A DNA stretch of 9,074 nt from an uncultured Verrucomicrobiota bacterium (GTDB taxonomy: Bacteria > Verrucomicrobiota > Kiritimatiellia > RFP12 > UBA1067): NCBI GenBank assembly GCA_945613785.1, contig CALZAJ010000055.1, positions 1 through 9,074 of the forward strand. The letters are read 5' to 3'. Position 1 is the first letter of the stretch. Each line of letters begins with the position of its first letter. Below are positions 6,953-9,074 of this stretch, one piece after another. The translations under genes were made by a program, and so were the position numbers. The notes below the pieces were generated by a model. That model had not been told where the DNA came from. It saw only the letters and a list, made by a program, of their open reading frames with translations, and made no database searches.

Positions 6953-7610
6953 AGCCGAAGCCCTTCACGGTGCGGATGAACGGCTGACCGTCCGTACGGA
7001 GTCCGAGCTTCTCGCGCAACCGGCACACGCGCGTCTCGACGACGTTGGTCTTGGGATCGAACGAGTAGTCCCAGACGCGTTCGAGGATGACGGACTTCGA
7101 AAGGACGCGTCCGCGGTTGCGCATCAGGTGCTCGACGAGCTTCATCTCGAGCGGCTGCAGTTCGAGTTCCTCGCCTCGGACGAAGAGCTTACGTGCGAGC
7201 AGGTCGAACTTGAGGTCGCTGGCGACGAGCACGGTCGGTTCGCTGCGTCCGGACACACGACGCAGAAGCGCCTGGAGACGCGAGAGGAGTTCGGTGACGG
7301 AGAACGGTTTCGCGAGATAGTCGTCGGCGCCGTTGTCGAGTCCGCGCACACGGTCGTCGACTTCGCCTTTCGCGGAGAGGACGATGATCGGGATCGTATT
7401 GCCTTCCGCCCGCACGCGGCGGATGAATTCGAAACCGTCGACCTTCGGCATCATGATGTCGGTGATGACGGCGTCGAACGACTCACCCTTGAGCCAGAGG
7501 AGTCCGAGCTGTCCGTCCCCGGCGATCTCCGAGGTGAAGCCAGCTTCGCCGATCGCCTTCGCGATCATTTCGGCGAGCTGTCGGTCATCTTCTACGATCA
7601 GGACGCGCAT
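6939..7610 (-). CDS. OmpR/PhoB-family response regulator, CusR/CopR-like
   Basis: At 223 residues this is the normal length for a DNA-binding OmpR-class regulator. The receiver domain (about 1-115) has the acidic pocket Glu7-Asp8-Asp9, phospho-acceptor Asp51 in 'ITDIMMPKVDG', switch residue Ser79, Tyr98 and Lys101 in 'DYLAKPF'. The winged-helix domain (about 125-223) has 'LQPLEMKLVEHLMRNRGRV', 'VWDYSFDPKTNVVETRVCRL' (recognition helix region) and the closing 'FIRTVKGFGYAID'. The 'VWD.(S/N)FD..TN' stretch is like that of CusR, CopR and related heavy-metal regulators, which fits the efflux operon downstream. The ATG at 7610-7608 shares one base with the lactonase stop (TAATG) and has no clear ribosome-binding site of its own. 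The 3' end overlaps the kinase gene by 14 bases. It most likely activates the efflux genes at 5880 onward; binding elsewhere cannot be excluded. Confidence 0.95.
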   Translation of the reverse strand: MRVLIVEDDRQLAEMIAKAIGEAGFTSEIAGDGQLGLLWLKGESFDAVITDIMMPKVDGFEFIRRVRAEGNTIPIIVLSAKGEVDDRVRGLDNGADDYLAKPFSVTELLSRLQALLRRVSGRSEPTVLVASDLKFDLLARKLFVRGEELELQPLEMKLVEHLMRNRGRVLSKSVILERVWDYSFDPKTNVVETRVCRLREKLGLRTDGQPFIRTVKGFGYAID

Positions 7611-8719
7611 TACAGAAACTTGAAGCAGAGGGGCCGCCAGGCCTTGATCGGCTGGCCGACAGGGGTGAGCGTGCAGTCTTCGCGGTTGAAGGCATAGACT
7701 TGGATCTCATCGGACATCTTGTGTCCGACGACCATGAATTTTTCGCCCGGCATCAGTTCGAAGTCGCGCGGGAACTTGCCTGTCAGCATCGCGATGTTCT
7801 TGATCTTCAGCGAGCCAGAGGGTCCGACCTCGTAGAACGCGATCGAGTCGTAGCCGCGGTTCGACGCCATGAGGATCTTGCCGTCGGCCGTCAGCTTGAT
7901 TGCAGCGGCCTTGGTCGCGAGTGTTTCGCCATCCGCTTCCCACTTGTTGAAATCGTCCGGCAGGGAAGAGACTTTCGCGATCCGTTCGAAGGGTCCGTCC
8001 GGATTGATCTTGTAAGAACAGACAGACGAATCGAGTTCATTGATGACGAACAGAATCCTGCCATCGTCAGCGAGGACGGCATGGCGGGGTCCGTCGCCAG
8101 GACCGGCGGCAAGGCGGAGCTCTGTCTTTTCCTGCATCGATTCGGGATCAAAGAAGCGGAGACGATCGCAGCCGAGATCGCAGACGCCCATCGTCTTTGC
8201 CATCGGGAAGAACGTCTGGTGGGCGAAGGCCTTCTGCTGACGTTTCTGATTGGGACCCACAGCGTCATCGGGAAGCTTGTGGGTGACGAGTCCCTTACCA
8301 TCGATTCCGACCGTGCCGGCGATGCCCGACCAGTAGACTGCGAAAGAAACACGTTTCTCGTCCGGCGTGAGAGAGATGTGGCACGGCGTCTCGCACGGAA
8401 GGTCGCAGAGTTTCGTCATCGCGCCAATCGTGTGTCCCTCGATCGCGAACTTGACGATTGCGCCCTTGCCGTTTTCACCGATCGCGCTGTAGAGGTTCTT
8501 CTTCTCCTTGTCGATCTGGAAATAGGTTGTGCCTTGGAGATCCTTGACGGACTGCACGATCTTCGCCGTGCCCGTTTCGGTGTTGCATTCCAAAACATGA
8601 AGCGCCTGTTTGTCAGGCGCTCCGGTGTTGCATCCGACGATGCAGTAGACGATTGAAGCGAGCATGGCGTGCATGGCAAATGGAGAATGAAGAATGGAAA
8701 ATGAGCTAAGGAGATTCAT
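7610..8719 (-). CDS. Lactonase family protein (seven-bladed propeller, 6-phosphogluconolactonase / CMLE-like)
   Basis: The protein has 369 residues from the first ATG and shows the whole lactonase (PF10282) signature: 'PCHISLTPD' (112-120), 'FAHQTFFP' (166-172 region), 'CDLGCDRLRFFD' (180-191), 'GPRH' (210-213), 'NELDS' (227-231), 'SNRGYDSIAFY' (286-296), 'FPRDFELMPGEKFMVVGHK' (316-334) and the C-terminal 'PLCFKFL'. The residues that match the proposed active site of muconate lactonizing enzyme are all present: His167, Arg212, Glu228, Arg288. The usual 'AEIH' element is altered to 'AAIK' (272-275). The likely activity is hydrolysis of a sugar lactone, perhaps 6-phosphogluconolactone; the substrate cannot be read from sequence. 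The start is uncertain: residues 1-14 lie in the inverted repeat, the first propeller strand is only at about 22-29, and Met16 (8674) or Met19 (8665) may be the true start. No start has a good ribosome-binding site (a GGAG 12 bases upstream of the first ATG is the best). The stop overlaps the next start as TAATG, implying translational coupling to the response regulator. Confidence 0.9.
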   Translation of the reverse strand: MNLLSSFSILHSPFAMHAMLASIVYCIVGCNTGAPDKQALHVLECNTETGTAKIVQSVKDLQGTTYFQIDKEKKNLYSAIGENGKGAIVKFAIEGHTIGAMTKLCDLPCETPCHISLTPDEKRVSFAVYWSGIAGTVGIDGKGLVTHKLPDDAVGPNQKRQQKAFAHQTFFPMAKTMGVCDLGCDRLRFFDPESMQEKTELRLAAGPGDGPRHAVLADDGRILFVINELDSSVCSYKINPDGPFERIAKVSSLPDDFNKWEADGETLATKAAAIKLTADGKILMASNRGYDSIAFYEVGPSGSLKIKNIAMLTGKFPRDFELMPGEKFMVVGHKMSDEIQVYAFNREDCTLTPVGQPIKAWRPLCFKFL

Positions 8720-8746
8720 CTCTCATTCATTCTCCATTCTCCATTT
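8678..8746. repeat. Imperfect inverted repeat built of AATGGAGAATG-like units
   Basis: The left arm (8678-8705) and the right arm (8722-8746) are reverse complements apart from one substitution and a 3-base insertion, around a 16-base centre (8706-8721). Each arm is made of short A/G-rich units of the form AATGGAGAATG with variants (GAATGAAG, GAATGGAA). The element fills the gap between the PFL-family gene and the lactonase and covers the lactonase's annotated first codons. It could act as a stem-loop in RNA, or be a dispersed intergenic repeat. No run of T follows the stem on the minus strand, so it is not a typical intrinsic terminator there. Its base composition (AT-rich, repetitive) differs sharply from the flanking genes. 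Confidence 0.8.
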
Positions 8747-8753
8747 TACATTT

Positions 8754-9074
8754 TCAATTTTTGAACGAATGAATCGGAGCGGGGATACGTCCGCCGCGGT
8801 TGATCATGTCCGCACAGGAGAACCTGTTCACCGGCATGACGGGTCCGTAGCCGAGGAGTCCACCGAACTCGACCGTATCGCCGACCTTTTTGCCGACGGC
8901 GGGAATGACGCGAACGGCGGTCGTCTTCTGGTTGACCATGCCAATCGCCGCCTCGTCCGCGATGATACCGGAAATCGTGGTGGCCGGCGTGTCGCCAGGA
9001 ATGACAATCATGTCGAGACCGACGGAGCAGACGCAGGTCATGGCCTCGAGCTTTTCGATCGTGAGCGCACCCGC
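8754..9074 (-). CDS. UPF0210 / DUF711 'PFL family' protein, C-terminal part (5' end beyond window)
   Basis: Only the last 106 residues are present; the frame is open to the right edge, so the gene starts outside the window. The tail is nearly colinear with what I remember of UPF0210 proteins: a segment around 'LEAMTCVCSVGLDMI', then 'IADEAAIGM', 'KTTAVRVIP', 'EFGGLLGYGPVM', and the family-typical ending 'GGRIPAPIHSFKN'. The family is about 450 residues long, is built on a pyruvate-formate-lyase-like fold, and has no settled biochemical role. In many genomes it follows a small ACT-domain gene, which would lie to the right and cannot be seen here. The stop is TGA at 8756-8754. It is the most upstream gene on this strand; whether it shares a transcript with the lactonase is uncertain, because an inverted repeat lies between them. 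Family identification is confident; function is unknown. Confidence 0.93.
   Translation of the reverse strand, partial: AGALTIEKLEAMTCVCSVGLDMIVIPGDTPATTISGIIADEAAIGMVNQKTTAVRVIPAVGKKVGDTVEFGGLLGYGPVMPVNRFSCADMINRGGRIPAPIHSFKN

Noticed and set aside
8678..8746. Intrinsic terminator between the PFL-family gene and the lactonase
   Set aside because: The stem is AT-rich and no T-run follows it on the minus strand. It could still affect transcription, but the form is not that of a typical terminator.
165..8861. GGACTC as a repeated DNA signal such as an uptake sequence, chi-like site or binding site
   Set aside because: Every copy is in frame as Gly-Leu, and the same effect holds for Gly before other C-starting codons, so it is codon context rather than a free DNA motif.
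165..8861. Restriction-driven avoidance of GGCC as the cause of the codon bias
   Set aside because: GGCC is frequent elsewhere in the window, including within genes, so avoidance is not general; only the Gly-codon junction is affected.
1..9074. tRNA, rRNA, CRISPR arrays, insertion sequences, phage genes
   Set aside because: No cloverleaf, rRNA stretch, regularly spaced repeat array, transposase or phage protein was recognised on either strand.

Overview
The window is an accessory-type segment from a Gram-negative bacterium with moderately high GC. The evidence for Gram-negative is a complete tripartite efflux pump with a lipoprotein outer-membrane channel. The combination of a UPF0210/PFL-family gene, AATGGAGAATG-type repeats and this CusA/CzcA-like subfamily would fit the Verrucomicrobiota/Kiritimatiellota/Lentisphaerota/Planctomycetota neighbourhood. 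That placement is a guess from general impression and cannot be settled from this sequence.

All eight genes lie on the minus strand, so transcription runs from right to left. From the right edge: (1) the C-terminal 106 residues of a UPF0210/DUF711 'PFL family' protein (9074-8754); (2) an imperfect inverted repeat (8678-8746) filling the gap and running into the next gene's annotated start; (3) a seven-bladed-propeller lactonase (6-phosphogluconolactonase/CMLE-like, 8719-7610); (4) an OmpR/PhoB-type response regulator of the CusR/CopR kind (7610-6939), whose start codon overlaps the lactonase stop as TAATG; (5) a sensor kinase (6952-5984) overlapping the regulator by 14 bases; (6) a 103-base gap (5983-5881) with a candidate activator-dependent promoter and a strong ribosome-binding site; (7) a 78-residue secreted protein of unknown family with an HxxC...HxC pattern (5880-5644); (8) an outer-membrane efflux lipoprotein (5647-4385, GTG start), a His-rich periplasmic adaptor (4388-3258) and an HME-type RND pump (3251-165). 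The left 164 bases hold no convincing gene or terminator.

The efflux half is a compact operon. The small protein, channel and adaptor are joined by 4-base start/stop overlaps, and the pump starts 6 bases after the adaptor stop. With the adjacent two-component system the block reads as a self-contained metal-resistance module: the kinase senses a cation in the periplasm through a short His/Met/Cys loop, the regulator activates the promoter at 5914-5957, the small protein and His-rich adaptor may handle the metal, and the RND pump with its channel expels it. Metal identity is open: the pump has the Asp/Glu pair of the HME transmembrane helix 4, but an extra Asp and no sign of the CusA methionine triad.

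The points most worth a second look are the small HxxC/HxC protein (no CusF homologue is present), the kinase with a miniature metal-ligand-rich sensor loop and no HAMP domain, the unusual pump helix 4, the repeat that seems to supply the lactonase N-terminus, and a strong codon-context rule: glycine is written GGA almost only when the next codon starts with C.
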